Origin: Curvibacter sp. PD_MW3 | GTDB taxonomy: Bacteria > Pseudomonadota > Gammaproteobacteria > Burkholderiales > Burkholderiaceae_C | Length of the DNA: 64,000 bases | NCBI GenBank assembly: GCA_002633085.1 | Contig: NSIV01000001.1 | Location: 434,001-498,000 of the forward strand | Direction: 5' to 3' | Shown: one piece after another, positions 8,738 through 18,170 of the stretch | Layout: each line of letters begins with the position of its first letter | How positions within the stretch are numbered: position 1 is the stretch's first letter | The notes under the pieces: generated by a model | The model's database searches: none | Seen by the model: only the letters and a program-made list of their open reading frames with translations | What the model was told of the DNA's origin: nothing | Made by a program: the position numbers and the translations under genes

Positions 8738-9189
8738 TTCGTTTCTGCCAATTGGGCCAGACCGGCAATGGCCAGCGCGTACCCGTTGACGCCGAACCCG
8801 GCCATCACCGCCTTGGCTGCCGGCGAAATGTAGGAGTGGTGGCGGAATTCCTCGCGCGCATGCACGTTGCTGATGTGCAGCTCGATCAGCGTCACGCCGG
8901 TGCCCTTGATGGCATCGTGCAGCGCAATGCTGGTGTGGGTGTAGGCACCGGCATTGAGGATGACACCGGCCAGTTGGCCCGCGGCCTGCAGGCGGCCGGC
9001 TTCGTGGAGCCAGTCCACCAGCTCGCCCTCTTGGTTGCTCTGGCGGAAGTCCAGCGCCAGGCCGTTGGCGGCACAGGCCCGTTCGCACAGGGCTTGCACG
9101 TCGGCCAGTGTTTGCGAGCCATAGACCGCCGGCTCGCGCGTGCCAAGCAGGTTGAGGTTGGGACCATTGAGGACGAGAACGGTTTTCAT
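8734..9189 (-). CDS. aroQ: 3-dehydroquinate dehydratase, type II
   Basis: 151 residues, converts 3-dehydroquinate to 3-dehydroshikimate in the shikimate pathway. It has the N-terminal N-G-P-N-L-N-L-L-G, catalytic Tyr23 (A-V-Y-G), N-x-G-A-Y-T-H-T-S-I-A and E-L-H-I-S-N-V-H-A-R-E-E-F-R with the catalytic His. Family length (about 145-150) fits the ATG at 9189 rather than the upstream alternative at 9207. First gene of the aroQ-trhP-arfB operon; its stop overlaps trhP by 4 bp. Confidence 0.96.
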   Translation of the reverse strand: MKTVLVLNGPNLNLLGTREPAVYGSQTLADVQALCERACAANGLALDFRQSNQEGELVDWLHEAGRLQAAGQLAGVILNAGAYTHTSIALHDAIKGTGVTLIELHISNVHAREEFRHHSYISPAAKAVMAGFGVNGYALAIAGLAQLAETK

Positions 9190-9284
9190 GGGGAATTCCC
9201 TAGCCAAAGGGGTGCAGATCAGCAGATGGCCAATTGTGCCACTGGGCTACCATCGACCCATCACGAGGGATAAGGAAGACATGC

Positions 9285-10571
9285 ATGACGACGCCCCGAC
9301 TCAATGAACTCGACGCCTCCCAGCTTGCGGTGCGACTGGCGCGGCGCGAGATCAAGGCCGAAGACCTGGCCATCGCCTGCCTGGAGCGCGTAGCCGAGCG
9401 TGAAGACGACGTCCATGCCTTCGCCCACCTTGATGCCGTCAATGCCCTGGCGCAGGCCCGGGCGCTTGACGCCGGGCCGGTGCGCGGCCTGCTGCACGGC
9501 CTGCCCATCGGCGTGAAAGACCTGTTCGACACCACCGACCTGCCCACCGGCTACGGCTCGGCGCTCTACGCCCACCACCGCCCGGTGGCCGATGCCGCCA
9601 CCGTGGCCCTGTGCCGCGAGGCCGGCGCCGTGGTGATGGGCAAGACCGTCACCACCGAATTCGCCTACTTCCAGCCCGGCCCCACCTGCAACCCACACAA
9701 CACGCAGTTCACCCCGGGCGGCTCATCCAGCGGCTCGGCCGCGGCAGTGGCCGACCACATGGTGCCGCTGGCGCTGGGCACGCAGACGGCTGGCTCCATC
9801 ATCCGGCCGGCCGCCTTCTGCGGCGTGGTGGGCTACAAACCCAGCCACGGCCGCGTGGTCGGGGCCGGCGTGAAAAGCCTCTCGCCCACGCTGGATGTGA
9901 TCGGTGGCTTTGGCCGCAGCGTACGCGACGTCGCCCTGCTGGGCGCCGTGCTCACCGGCGACCGGCGCCTGTTCGAATGGGGCGAGCACGGGGCGCCGCG
10001 CATCGGCCTGTTCCAGACGCCGGCCTGGCCACAAGCCGACGTCGACACGCAAAACGTCTGGTCGCTGGCCACGCAGGCACTGGCCACACACACCGATGCC
10101 TGCCAGGACGTGGCCATGCCGCAGAACTTCGGCGACCTGATTCAGCTGCAAAAAGACGTGATGACCTTCGAGATGGCACGTTCGCTCAGCCACGAACGGC
10201 TGCGCCACCGCGAGGCCTTGAGCGCACAGCTGGTGGCGCTGCTCGATGCCGGCATGGCAATCAACGGTGCCACCCACGACGCCAACCTGCAGCGCACCGC
10301 CGACTGGCGCCTGCGCATCGACTCGCTGTTCGAACGACACGACGTGCTGCTGACCCCCAGCGCCATCGGTGAAGCGCCCAAAGGCCTGGAGGCCACCGGC
10401 GACCCGCTGTTTTGCCGCAGCTGGTCGCTGCTGGGCCTGCCCTGCGTGCACCTGCCTTTTGCCACCGGCGCCATGGACCTGCCGGTAGGCCTGCAACTGG
10501 TGGGTCGCTTTGGTGAAGACCACAAGCTGCTGGCCGCAGCGCACTGGGTACACGAACGGCTGACACGCTGA
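9285..10571 (+). CDS. amidase signature family hydrolase
   Basis: 428 residues. Amidase-signature enzyme with the Ser-cisSer-Lys triad visible: Lys in I-G-V-K-D-L-F-D, Ser in G-G-S-S-S-G-S-A-A-A and nucleophile Ser in T-A-G-S-I-I-R-P-A. It hydrolyses a carboxamide; the substrate cannot be deduced. It is not obviously GatA: the length is short, and no gatB or gatC adjoins it. Start ATG 9285 has AAGGAAG upstream; an earlier in-frame start at 9234 lacks a site. It is followed 9 bp later by a nitroreductase. Confidence 0.88.
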   Translation: MTTPRLNELDASQLAVRLARREIKAEDLAIACLERVAEREDDVHAFAHLDAVNALAQARALDAGPVRGLLHGLPIGVKDLFDTTDLPTGYGSALYAHHRPVADAATVALCREAGAVVMGKTVTTEFAYFQPGPTCNPHNTQFTPGGSSSGSAAAVADHMVPLALGTQTAGSIIRPAAFCGVVGYKPSHGRVVGAGVKSLSPTLDVIGGFGRSVRDVALLGAVLTGDRRLFEWGEHGAPRIGLFQTPAWPQADVDTQNVWSLATQALATHTDACQDVAMPQNFGDLIQLQKDVMTFEMARSLSHERLRHREALSAQLVALLDAGMAINGATHDANLQRTADWRLRIDSLFERHDVLLTPSAIGEAPKGLEATGDPLFCRSWSLLGLPCVHLPFATGAMDLPVGLQLVGRFGEDHKLLAAAHWVHERLTR

Positions 10572-10580
10572 AGACCCAAC

Positions 10581-11171
10581 ATGACTGAGCAACAGAACAC
10601 AACGCCGGACACCACCCTGGCTGCCCTGCTGGGCCGCCACTCGATTGGTCCGCGCTGGATGGTGGCCCCTGGCCCGAATGACGCGCAATTGACCCAGGCG
10701 GTGCAAGCCGCCTTGCGGGCACCCAACCATGGACGCATGAAACCCTGGCGTGTGGTCACGGTGAGCGAGGCGCAGCGCCCCGCCCTGGCCGAGCTGTTCG
10801 AACAGTTCGCCCGCGACTCTGGCAAAAGCGCCGAGGACGTGGCCATCGAACGCGAGCGCGCCTACAACGGGCCGGTGCTGGTGGCCTGGGTGGCGCGCAT
10901 CGACAGTGGCGTGGCCAAGGTGCCGCCGCACGAGCAATGGATCTGCGTCGGTGGGGCCTTGAGCAATTTCATGAACGCGCTGCACCTCATGGGGTTTGGC
11001 GCCAAGATCCTGAGCGGCCGCAAATGCCAGCACCCGACGCTGGTGCAGGCCTTCTGTCAGGCTGGCGAGCAACTCGTGGGCTTCGTCTGCATTGGCACGC
11101 CCACGCGCGAACTGGAACCCCGGGAGCCGGACGACCCGCGCCCACTGCTATCGGCCTGGTCCGTGCGCTAA
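10581..11171 (+). CDS. nitroreductase family flavoprotein (YdjA-like)
   Basis: 196 residues, nitroreductase fold binding FMN. Seen: R-H-S-I-G-P near the N-terminus, A-L-R-A-P-N-H-G-R-M-K-P-W-R (flavin-binding region) and G-A-L-S-N-F-M-N-A-L-H-L-M-G-F-G-A. It most resembles the small YdjA-type nitroreductases. It probably uses NAD(P)H to reduce nitro or quinone compounds; the natural substrate is unknown. Its end overlaps the convergent MFS gene by 4 bp. Confidence 0.88.
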   Translation: MTEQQNTTPDTTLAALLGRHSIGPRWMVAPGPNDAQLTQAVQAALRAPNHGRMKPWRVVTVSEAQRPALAELFEQFARDSGKSAEDVAIERERAYNGPVLVAWVARIDSGVAKVPPHEQWICVGGALSNFMNALHLMGFGAKILSGRKCQHPTLVQAFCQAGEQLVGFVCIGTPTRELEPREPDDPRPLLSAWSVR

Positions 11172-12340
11172 ACCGACCGGTGGCGCAGGCGCCAAACCTG
11201 CCAGGCACACAGCGTGGCCAGCACGCCGCTGGCCAGCGCTGCCCAGAACACGCTGACCAGGCCAAAGCGCGCGCTCAAGACGCCACCGGCCAGGCCGGTC
11301 AGCACCCCCGGCAGTCCATAACCCAACACCGCGTACAGGGCCTGGCCACGGCCGCGCAGCGTGCCGGGAAAATGGTGCGACAACAGCGCAATGCAGACCG
11401 AGTGATGCGCGGCAAAGGTCAGCCCATGCAGCGCCTGCGCCAGCAACAACAGGGGCCAGACAGCGGCGCTGGAAGCGGTAACCCCCATGCGCAGTACCGC
11501 CACTGCGGCACACACAACCAGCCAGGCCGTGAGGCTAAAGCGCGGCAGCCAACGGCTTTGTGTGAAGAACCAGGCGATTTCCACGATGACCGAGACCGCC
11601 CACAACAGGCCGATCATGGTCTTGCTGTAGCCCAGGGCGTCAAGGTAGAGCGAGAAGAAGATGTAGATGCCCATGTGTGACAGCACATGGAAAAACGCCG
11701 TGGCAAAAAACCATTGCACGGAACGTTTTTTCAGAATGGGCAGCACCGGCTGCTTTTTCTCGTGTGCCGGCACCGCCTCTTTCAGGTCGGGCAACCACCA
11801 GACACTGGCCACCACCGCCAACAGCGAGAGCACGGTCCAGGCCGGGAAATGCCCCATGCCGAAATGCTCGAACCAGGCACCGGCGGCAAACACCGTGACC
11901 AGAAAACCGAGCGAGCCCCACAGGCGCACGCGGCCATAACGCTTGGCGTCGAATGCACCGCCGCTGCTGACCAGATGGGCCATGGCGGCCTCGCTCATCG
12001 GCATCATGGCGCTGGTGTGCAGGAACATCAGCCCCAGCACCGCAGCCAGCCACCAGAAGCCGCCTTCGATCCACAAGCCGCACGACACCACCAGCGCCAC
12101 CGTGGCGCCGAAGCGTAGCAGCTTGACGCGCTCGCCGGTATGGTCACTCAGCCAGCCCCAGGCATAAGGTGCGACCAGGCGCGTAGCCGACTGCACGGCC
12201 GTCAGCAGGCTGATGGCAACAATGCCCAGGCCCAGGTCCTTGAGCCAGAGCGGCAGGTAGGGATTGAAAAACCCGATGTGGGCAAAGTAGCTGGCCGACA
12301 GGGCCGCAAAAGGCGCGAGATGGCGCCGGCTGTTGGGCAC
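11168..12340 (-). CDS. MFS transporter, HcaT/MFS_1-like
   Basis: 390 residues with about 12 predicted membrane helices in two halves. The N-terminus (S-A-S-Y-F-A-H-I-G-F-F-N-P-Y-L-P-L-W-L) resembles the MFS_1-like group that includes the phenylpropionate carrier HcaT; W-G-W-L-S-D-H-T-G-E-R is the loop 2-3 MFS signature. The start is GTG at 12340, 10 bp after the tautomerase stop, so these two are likely cotranscribed. The substrate cannot be assigned. Confidence 0.85.
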   Translation of the reverse strand: MPNSRRHLAPFAALSASYFAHIGFFNPYLPLWLKDLGLGIVAISLLTAVQSATRLVAPYAWGWLSDHTGERVKLLRFGATVALVVSCGLWIEGGFWWLAAVLGLMFLHTSAMMPMSEAAMAHLVSSGGAFDAKRYGRVRLWGSLGFLVTVFAAGAWFEHFGMGHFPAWTVLSLLAVVASVWWLPDLKEAVPAHEKKQPVLPILKKRSVQWFFATAFFHVLSHMGIYIFFSLYLDALGYSKTMIGLLWAVSVIVEIAWFFTQSRWLPRFSLTAWLVVCAAVAVLRMGVTASSAAVWPLLLLAQALHGLTFAAHHSVCIALLSHHFPGTLRGRGQALYAVLGYGLPGVLTGLAGGVLSARFGLVSVFWAALASGVLATLCAWQVWRLRHRSV

Positions 12341-12350
12341 GAGAGGCCTG

Positions 12351-12539
12351 CTACTTTTTCTCGCTCCAGAGCACGCCGGCGCTGGCCCAGTCGGACTTCT
12401 TGATGTCGAACAGGATCACGTCCACCGCCTCGGGCGAGGTGCCCAGGGTCTTGACGGCAGCCTCGGTGACAGCCTTGACGAACTCCCTCTTCTGCTCGGG
12501 CGTGCGGCCCTCGAACATTTCAACGCGGATGGTAGGCAT
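12351..12539 (-). CDS. 4-oxalocrotonate tautomerase-like protein
   Basis: 62 residues, the usual length of the small tautomerase family. It begins M-P-T-I-R-V-E-M-F-E-G-R, leaving Pro1 as catalytic base after Met removal, with conserved Arg11. Members tautomerise enol and keto acids; several are of unknown substrate. Lies 39 bp after aroC and before the MFS gene. Confidence 0.9.
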   Translation of the reverse strand: MPTIRVEMFEGRTPEQKREFVKAVTEAAVKTLGTSPEAVDVILFDIKKSDWASAGVLWSEKK

Positions 12540-12578
12540 GTGAGATTCCCGAAATCGAAAGTGAACGTGATGTCCGGC

Positions 12579-13673
12579 TCAGACCGAGCCGGGGATGGGG
12601 CCGACCGCCAGCTTGACGTCGCCGCACTGGGCACGCTGGCGCAATGCATGCTCCATCACCACCAGGGCCAGCATGGCCTCGGCAATCGGGGTGGCACGGA
12701 TGCCGACGCAGGGGTCGTGCCGGCCCTTGGTCACCACCTCGGTGCTGTGGCCTTCGACGTCGATCGACTCGCGTGGTGTGAGGATGGAGCTGGTCGGCTT
12801 GATGGCGATCGAGACTTCCAAGTCCTGCCCGGTGCTGATGCCGCCCAACACGCCGCCGGCATTATTGTTGCGAAAGCCTTGCGGGCTGAGCGCGTCGCCA
12901 TGGCTGCTGCCCTTGTGAGCCACGCTGGCAAAACCGGCGCCGATCTCCACACCCTTGACCGCATTGATGCCCATCATGGCGAAGGCGATGTCGGCATCGA
13001 GCTTGTCAAACAGCGGCTCACCCAGGCCGACCGGCATCTTGCTGACCGTGACACGCAGGCGCGCGCCGCAGGAGTCGCCCGCCTTGCGCAGGGCTTCCAT
13101 GTAGGCCTCCAGCGCCGACACATCGGCCACCGGAGCGAAGAAGGGATTGGCGGGCACGTGGTCCCAGGACTCGAAGGGAATGGCGATCTCACCGATCTGC
13201 GTCATGCAGCCACGGAACTCGGTGCCGTACTGGGCGCGCAGCCATTTCTTGGCCACGGCGCCGGCCGCCACCATGGGGGCGGTCAAACGGGCCGAGGAAC
13301 GGCCGCCGCCGCGCGGGTCGCGGATGCCGTACTTGTGCCAGTAGGTGTAGTCAGCATGACCGGGTCGGAAGGTCTGCAGGATGTTGCCGTAGTCCTTGCT
13401 GCGCTGGTCGGTGTTCTTGATGAGCAGGCAGATCGGCGTGCCGGTGGTCTTGCCCTCGTAAACGCCGGAGAGGATTTCCACCGCATCGGGCTCGTTGCGC
13501 TGGGTGACGAATTTGGAGGTGCCGGGGCGGCGGCGATCCAAATCGGGCTGGATGTCGGCCTCGCTCAGTTCCATGCCCGGCGGGCAGCCGTCGATCACGC
13601 AGCCGATGGCCGGTCCGTGGGATTCACCGAAGTTGGTGACCGCGAAGAGGTTTCCGAAGGTATTGCCGCTCAT
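12579..13673 (-). CDS. aroC: chorismate synthase
   Basis: 364 residues. It converts 5-enolpyruvylshikimate-3-phosphate to chorismate using reduced FMN, the last common step for aromatic amino acids, folate and ubiquinone. Signatures: [10 protein letters not shown] near the start, R-G-G-G-R-S-S-A-R (about 128-136) and the C-terminal H-D-P-C-V-G-I-R. Full length. The GGGAGGG upstream of the ATG is close to a ribosome site. The genome thus places aroC, aroQ and the pheA/tyrA/aroA group in three separate loci of this window. Confidence 0.98.
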   Translation of the reverse strand: MSGNTFGNLFAVTNFGESHGPAIGCVIDGCPPGMELSEADIQPDLDRRRPGTSKFVTQRNEPDAVEILSGVYEGKTTGTPICLLIKNTDQRSKDYGNILQTFRPGHADYTYWHKYGIRDPRGGGRSSARLTAPMVAAGAVAKKWLRAQYGTEFRGCMTQIGEIAIPFESWDHVPANPFFAPVADVSALEAYMEALRKAGDSCGARLRVTVSKMPVGLGEPLFDKLDADIAFAMMGINAVKGVEIGAGFASVAHKGSSHGDALSPQGFRNNNAGGVLGGISTGQDLEVSIAIKPTSSILTPRESIDVEGHSTEVVTKGRHDPCVGIRATPIAEAMLALVVMEHALRQRAQCGDVKLAVGPIPGSV

Positions 13674-13780
13674 GGGAGGGATTATCCCAGAGAGTATTCA
13701 CCCCCTCTGCGCAGGCTCGCTTCAACTGTTGCTCGCCGCCTCTGGATACGGCTGCAGTCGCCCGGCCAGGGTGCTCGCGC

Positions 13781-14245
13781 TCAGGCGTCTTTGGCCGCCG
13801 GCTGGCCTTCTTCTTCCGGCCAGTCGCGGATGTAGGCCTTGAGCATCTTGTTCTCGAAGTTCTGAGCATCCACCACGGCCTTGGCCACGTCGTAGAAGCT
13901 GATCACACCCATGAGCATCTTCTTGTCCATCACCGGCATGTAGCGGGCGTGACGGTCCAGCATCATGCGGCGCACCTCGTCCATGTCGGTTTCCATGGTG
14001 CAGGTCAGGGGCGCGTCGTCCATGGCGGTGCGCACCAGCGTCGTGCCAATGCTGCCGCCGTTTTTCACAGCCTGCTTGATGACCTCGCGGAAGGTCAGCA
14101 TGCCCACCAGGTCGCCATGGTCCATGACCACCAGCGAGCCGATGTCTTTTTCCGCCATCGCCTCGGTCGCGCGGGCCAGCGGCTCGTCGGGGGTGACGGT
14201 GTACAGGGTGTTGCCCTTGACGCGCAGGATGTCGCTGACTTTCAT
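13781..14245 (-). CDS. CBS-domain pair protein
   Basis: 154 residues, two CBS domains (about 8-62 and 75-130) and nothing else large. It begins M-K-V-S-D-I-L-R-V-K-G; the longer open frame to 14359 is dropped because a GAGGAG site precedes the ATG at 14245. Stand-alone CBS pairs bind adenine nucleotides (AMP, ATP, NADH, SAM) and regulate a partner; the partner is not identifiable. The C-terminus ends in an acidic helix (R-D-W-P-E-E-E). Confidence 0.88.
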   Translation of the reverse strand: MKVSDILRVKGNTLYTVTPDEPLARATEAMAEKDIGSLVVMDHGDLVGMLTFREVIKQAVKNGGSIGTTLVRTAMDDAPLTCTMETDMDEVRRMMLDRHARYMPVMDKKMLMGVISFYDVAKAVVDAQNFENKMLKAYIRDWPEEEGQPAAKDA

Positions 14246-14373
14246 GGTGTGCTCCTCGTGACTCTCAAGGGCATGAAATATAGCCCATGGCATGATTGGA
14301 ACCATAACGAGGCTGCCGGTCAAGCCACCCCGCGACACCGCCAGCACCCACTGAAACATCTGCGGAGTTCTTC

Positions 14374-15675
14374 ATGCCCGGTTATTCCGACCCCGGTTTC
14401 GACACCCTGGCACTGCACGCCGGGGCGGCACCCGACCCCACCACTGGTGCGCGCGCCGTGCCGATCCACCTCACCACCTCCTTCGTCTTCGAATCAAGCG
14501 ACCACGCGGCCGCGTTGTTCAACCTGGAGCGCGCCGGCCACGTCTACAGCCGCATCAGCAACCCGACCAATGCGGTGTTCGAACAGCGCATGGCGGCGCT
14601 GGAAGGCGGTATCGGTGCCATTGCCGTGACCAGCGGCCAGGCGGCATTGCACCTGAGCGTGGCCACGCTGATGGGCGCCGGCTCGCACATCGTGGCCAGC
14701 ACCGCGCTGTATGGCGGCTCGCAGAACCTGCTGCACTACACGCTGCGCCGCTTCGGCATCGAGACCACCTTCGTCAAGCCGGGAGACATTGACGGCTGGC
14801 GCAAGGCAGTACGGCCCAATACCAAGCTGTTCTTCGGCGAGACCGTGGGCAACCCGGGCCTGGACGTGCTGGACATTCCGACGGTGAGCGCCATCGCCCA
14901 CGAAGCCGGTGTGCCGCTGCTGGTGGACTCCACCCTCACCTCGCCCTGGCTGATCAAACCGTTCGAGCACGGCGCCGACTTGGTCTACCACTCGGCTACC
15001 AAGTTCCTGAGCGGCCACGGTACCGTGATCGGCGGTGTGGTGGTGGACGGCGGCAGCTTCGACTGGGACGCCTCGGGAAAGTTTTCCGAACTCAGCCAAG
15101 CCTACGACGGTTTCCACAACATGGTGTTCACCGAGGAGTCGACCATCGGCGCCTTCCTGCTGCGTGCGCGGCGCGAGGGCCTGCGCGACTTTGGTGCCTG
15201 CATGAGCCCGCACACCGCGTGGCTCATTCTGCAGGGCATCGAAACCTTGCCGCTGCGCATGGCGCGCCACATGAGCAACACCGAGCACGTGGTGCAGTTC
15301 CTGGCCAGCCAGCCTTTTGTCTCGCGCGTCGGCCACCCGCTACTGGAAAGCCACCCCAGCCACGCCCTGGCGAAGCAGCTGCTGCCGCGCGGTGCCGGTT
15401 CGGTGTTCAGCTTCGACATCAAAGGCAACCGCGAGCAAGGCAAGGCCTTCATCGAAACGCTCAAAGTCTTCAGCCACTTGGCCAATGTGGGCGACTGCCG
15501 CAGCCTGGTGATCCACCCGGCCAGCACCACCCACTTCCGCATGAGCGACGAGGCGTTGGCCGGTGCCGGCATCAGCCAGGGCACGATCCGCCTGTCGATC
15601 GGCCTGGAAGACCCGGACGATCTGATCGATGACCTCAAGCGCGCATTGAAAGCGGCAGAAAAGGCAGGTGCGTGA
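14374..15675 (+). CDS. metY: O-acetylhomoserine sulfhydrylase-like PLP enzyme
   Basis: 433 residues of the Cys/Met metabolism PLP family. PLP lysine in Y-H-S-A-T-K-F-L-S-G-H-G (about residue 209), with Y-S-R-I-S-N-P-T-N and the D-S-T-L dyad in P-L-L-V-D-S-T-L-T-S-P. Length and motifs favour O-acetylhomoserine aminocarboxypropyltransferase (MetY), which makes homocysteine directly from sulfide; O-succinylhomoserine sulfhydrylase (MetZ) is the close alternative. The stop overlaps the next gene by one base (TGATG). Confidence 0.85.
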   Translation: MPGYSDPGFDTLALHAGAAPDPTTGARAVPIHLTTSFVFESSDHAAALFNLERAGHVYSRISNPTNAVFEQRMAALEGGIGAIAVTSGQAALHLSVATLMGAGSHIVASTALYGGSQNLLHYTLRRFGIETTFVKPGDIDGWRKAVRPNTKLFFGETVGNPGLDVLDIPTVSAIAHEAGVPLLVDSTLTSPWLIKPFEHGADLVYHSATKFLSGHGTVIGGVVVDGGSFDWDASGKFSELSQAYDGFHNMVFTEESTIGAFLLRARREGLRDFGACMSPHTAWLILQGIETLPLRMARHMSNTEHVVQFLASQPFVSRVGHPLLESHPSHALAKQLLPRGAGSVFSFDIKGNREQGKAFIETLKVFSHLANVGDCRSLVIHPASTTHFRMSDEALAGAGISQGTIRLSIGLEDPDDLIDDLKRALKAAEKAGA

Positions 15676-16493
15676 TGGAACTCACCGTCAACGGCGCCAA
15701 GACCTATTGCTACACCGGCGGCAAGGCGTTTGATGCCGCCAAACCCACCGTCGTCTTCATCCACGGCGTCCTCAACGACCACAGCGTCTGGATACTGCAG
15801 AGCCGCTACCTGGCCAACCACGGCTGGAACGTGCTGGCGGTGGATTTGCCCGGCCATTGCCGCAGCGGCGGCGAAGCCCCGGAAACGGTGGAACAGGCGG
15901 CCGGCTTCATCGCCGCCCTGCTCGATGCCGCCGGCGTGTCACGCGCCGCGCTGGTCGGCCATAGCTGGGGCTCGCTGATTGCGCTGGAAGCCGCCTCTCA
16001 ACTCAAGGAGCGCATCAGCCACCTGGTGCTGGTGGGCACAGCCTTCCCGATGAAGGTGTCGCCAGCGCTGCTCGATGCCGCACTCAACGAGCCGATGAAG
16101 GCGCTGACCATGATCAACGTCTTTTCGCGCAGCACGCTGGCGGCACCGCCCTCGGTGCTCGGCCCCGGCACCTGGGTCTACGGTGCCGGCATGGCGCTGG
16201 GCCGGCGTGTGCTGGCCAGCAACCGCCAAGTCAACGTGTTCCACCGCGGCTTCAAGGCCTGCGACAGCTATGCCAATGGCGAGAACGCAGTGCAGGCCAT
16301 CACCTGCCCGGTGCTGTTCCTGCTGGGCGCGCAAGACCAGATGACGATGGCGAAAGCCGCCCAGGGGCTGATAACCAAGGCGCGCGAAGCGGGCAAGTCG
16401 GTGCAGGTGGTGAACCTGCCGGTGGGCCACCACCAGATGAGCGAGACACCGGAAGAGACGCTGTTCGCGATCCGCGACTTCCTGGCCCGCTGA
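15675..16493 (+). CDS. alpha/beta hydrolase
   Basis: 272 residues. Alpha/beta-hydrolase fold: oxyanion-hole H-G-V-L-N-D-H near residue 31, nucleophile elbow G-H-S-W-G-S (Ser about 97), acid Asp in L-G-A-Q-D-Q-M and catalytic His in V-G-H-H-Q-M-S. No signal peptide. The start ATG overlaps the metY stop (TGATG), indicating coupled translation. The coupling suggests a role around acyl-homoserine or thioester chemistry, but the substrate is unknown. Confidence 0.88.
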   Translation: MELTVNGAKTYCYTGGKAFDAAKPTVVFIHGVLNDHSVWILQSRYLANHGWNVLAVDLPGHCRSGGEAPETVEQAAGFIAALLDAAGVSRAALVGHSWGSLIALEAASQLKERISHLVLVGTAFPMKVSPALLDAALNEPMKALTMINVFSRSTLAAPPSVLGPGTWVYGAGMALGRRVLASNRQVNVFHRGFKACDSYANGENAVQAITCPVLFLLGAQDQMTMAKAAQGLITKAREAGKSVQVVNLPVGHHQMSETPEETLFAIRDFLAR

Positions 16494-16496
16494 AGC

Positions 16497-17156
16497 TCAG
16501 GCCGGCACCAAAGGGCGGCGGTGCCGGTCCACCCAGTAGCCCCACAGTACCAGCAGCCACTGCAGTTGCCCGACCCAGGCAATGGTCTGCGTGCTCGGCG
16601 GCGGGGCACCGAACACATTGACGGTGTAAATCACGAACAGGATGAGCACCAGGCCCAACAGCCTCCAGCGGCCAGCCCCGTCACGGGCAACGGTGTTGCG
16701 CACATAGACCCACACGCCGAGAGTAAACATCGGAATTTCCAGCGCCAGTGTCAGCGGCAGGGATGACCACAGGTGCAGGCCAGACACGGCATCACCCCAG
16801 GGCACCAACGGCAGATCCGGCCGATGCACCATGAGGTCCAGCAGCCAGTGACTCAGCACCAGTGCACCCAACACCACGGAACCGCCCCGGTCGCGCTTGC
16901 GCAGCGCGTAGAGCACACCCAGCAACACAGCCCAGCCCAGTACGGCCAGCAGGCTGTGGGAGTACGGGTAATGCTCGAACACCAGCGGCGTCACCACCGT
17001 GGCACCGGGCTCGATACGTACACGCTCAAGCCCCAACAGCAGGAAAGTCGGCCACAACAGGTCGATGAACTGGGCCGCGAGGAACAGCGCGCCGAGTGAC
17101 ACGCGCGGTGCGACCACTTTGGCGCCAAAGCCAAGGGCGAAATGGCCTAGGAACAT
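16497..17156 (-). CDS. multi-pass inner-membrane protein
   Basis: 219 residues with about 6 hydrophobic segments. It starts M-F-L-G-H-F-A-L-G-F-G-A-K and contains H-Y-P-Y-S-H-S-L-L and L-S-H-W-L-L-D-L-M-V-H, a His/Asp pattern like the YdjM-type membrane-bound predicted metal-dependent hydrolases. No experimental function is known to me. Convergent with the hydrolase gene (3 bp apart). Confidence 0.75.
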   Translation of the reverse strand: MFLGHFALGFGAKVVAPRVSLGALFLAAQFIDLLWPTFLLLGLERVRIEPGATVVTPLVFEHYPYSHSLLAVLGWAVLLGVLYALRKRDRGGSVVLGALVLSHWLLDLMVHRPDLPLVPWGDAVSGLHLWSSLPLTLALEIPMFTLGVWVYVRNTVARDGAGRWRLLGLVLILFVIYTVNVFGAPPPSTQTIAWVGQLQWLLVLWGYWVDRHRRPLVPA

Positions 17157-17224
17157 GACAACTCCCTTCAGCGGAAACAGGTGCGCCGTTATCGGCCTCT
17201 ATAGCGGGCTTGGACCACGGCGCA

Positions 17225-17608
17225 TCACCGGCAGGCGACATCCACCATCCGGCTGGCGATGGTATTGGGTGTGGCGAAATTCCAGCTCATCGGGCCGTGT
17301 TCGTAGTGCTCCAGCTTGCCGGCGCCCATGGCTTGCGGATGGTCCGAGGAATACATCCGGCGGATCCGTCTGCCGGCGCAATCGACCTCGATCTGATCTC
17401 TGGACGACAAGTAGGGCCCGGCGGGGCCATGGCGCAACTCGGTGTGGTCGCGCAGGATCCAGATCATCACGTTGCTGCCCGTCTTTTTCGAGATCGGTGT
17501 GTTGATGTAGAAAACCGACTGCTCGTTGTGGGAGATCTTCACCCACTCAGCCATCACCTGGCTGCTTCCCAGCATCAGGAACACGGACATCAAGATGGTT
17601 TTCAGCAT
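17225..17608 (-). CDS. exported protein, surface-adhesin E-like
   Basis: 127 residues with a clear signal peptide (cleavage after V-M-A) and a mature part beginning E-W-V-K-I-S. The pattern W-V-K-I-S ... Y-I-N ... V-M-I-W-I-L-R-D, plus two Cys (C-A-G-R and C-terminal V-A-C-R), resembles the surface-adhesin protein E family found in many betaproteobacteria. Whether it is an adhesin here is unproven. Confidence 0.65.
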   Translation of the reverse strand: MLKTILMSVFLMLGSSQVMAEWVKISHNEQSVFYINTPISKKTGSNVMIWILRDHTELRHGPAGPYLSSRDQIEVDCAGRRIRRMYSSDHPQAMGAGKLEHYEHGPMSWNFATPNTIASRMVDVACR

Positions 17609-17809
17609 GACTTTGAGGTTGGACGACGCATCCCGCTGGGCGGCTACCGGCTTGGCACAAACCCATCCGCCTCCTGGCCGCCACGACAGGCCCTGTTCCC
17701 AGTTTGACTGGCACTATAACCTTGAGCACAGAACCGGCGCTTCAGTGCGGCGGGTTGCACGCACCCGACGCCAGCGCCTACACTGCAGCCATAAAACCAG
17801 GAGACCAGC

Positions 17810-18136
17810 ATGAACACCACCACATCCACCGACCCCAAGGCCTTCAGCAGCTTTGCCGAGTTCTACCCGTTCTACCTGGGCGAGCACAGCAACCGCACCT
17901 GCCGCCGCCTGCACTTTGTCGGCAGCTCACTGGCCCTCGCCTGCCTGGCCATGCTGGTCGTCACCGGCAAGCCGCAGTACTTTGTGTACGGCCTGCTGTG
18001 CGGCTACGGCTTTGCCTGGCTGGGCCACTTCGGCTTCGAGAAGAACAAGCCGGCCAGCTTCAAACGCCCGCTCTACAGCTTCATGGGCGACTGGGTGATG
18101 TACAAAGACATCTGGACCGGCAAGATCAAGCTCTGA
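17810..18136 (+). CDS. DUF962/Mpo1-like membrane protein
   Basis: 108 residues; two to three hydrophobic helices. The family pattern Y-P-F-Y-L-x-E-H-x-N-R-x-x-R-R-L-H-F-V-G and G-H-F-x-F-E-K-N-x-P-A-x-F is clear; the conserved His residues match the metal ligands of yeast Mpo1, a dioxygenase acting on 2-hydroxy fatty acids. Bacterial function is not settled. AGGAG lies just upstream of the ATG. Confidence 0.85.
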   Translation: MNTTTSTDPKAFSSFAEFYPFYLGEHSNRTCRRLHFVGSSLALACLAMLVVTGKPQYFVYGLLCGYGFAWLGHFGFEKNKPASFKRPLYSFMGDWVMYKDIWTGKIKL

Positions 18137-18170
18137 GCGGCACGCCGGGCCATCGCCCGCATCACGAAAA

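Noticed and set aside
9285-10571. GatA (Glu-tRNA amidotransferase) for the amidase
   Set aside because: Length is short and no gatB or gatC is adjacent; only the general amidase signature is supported.
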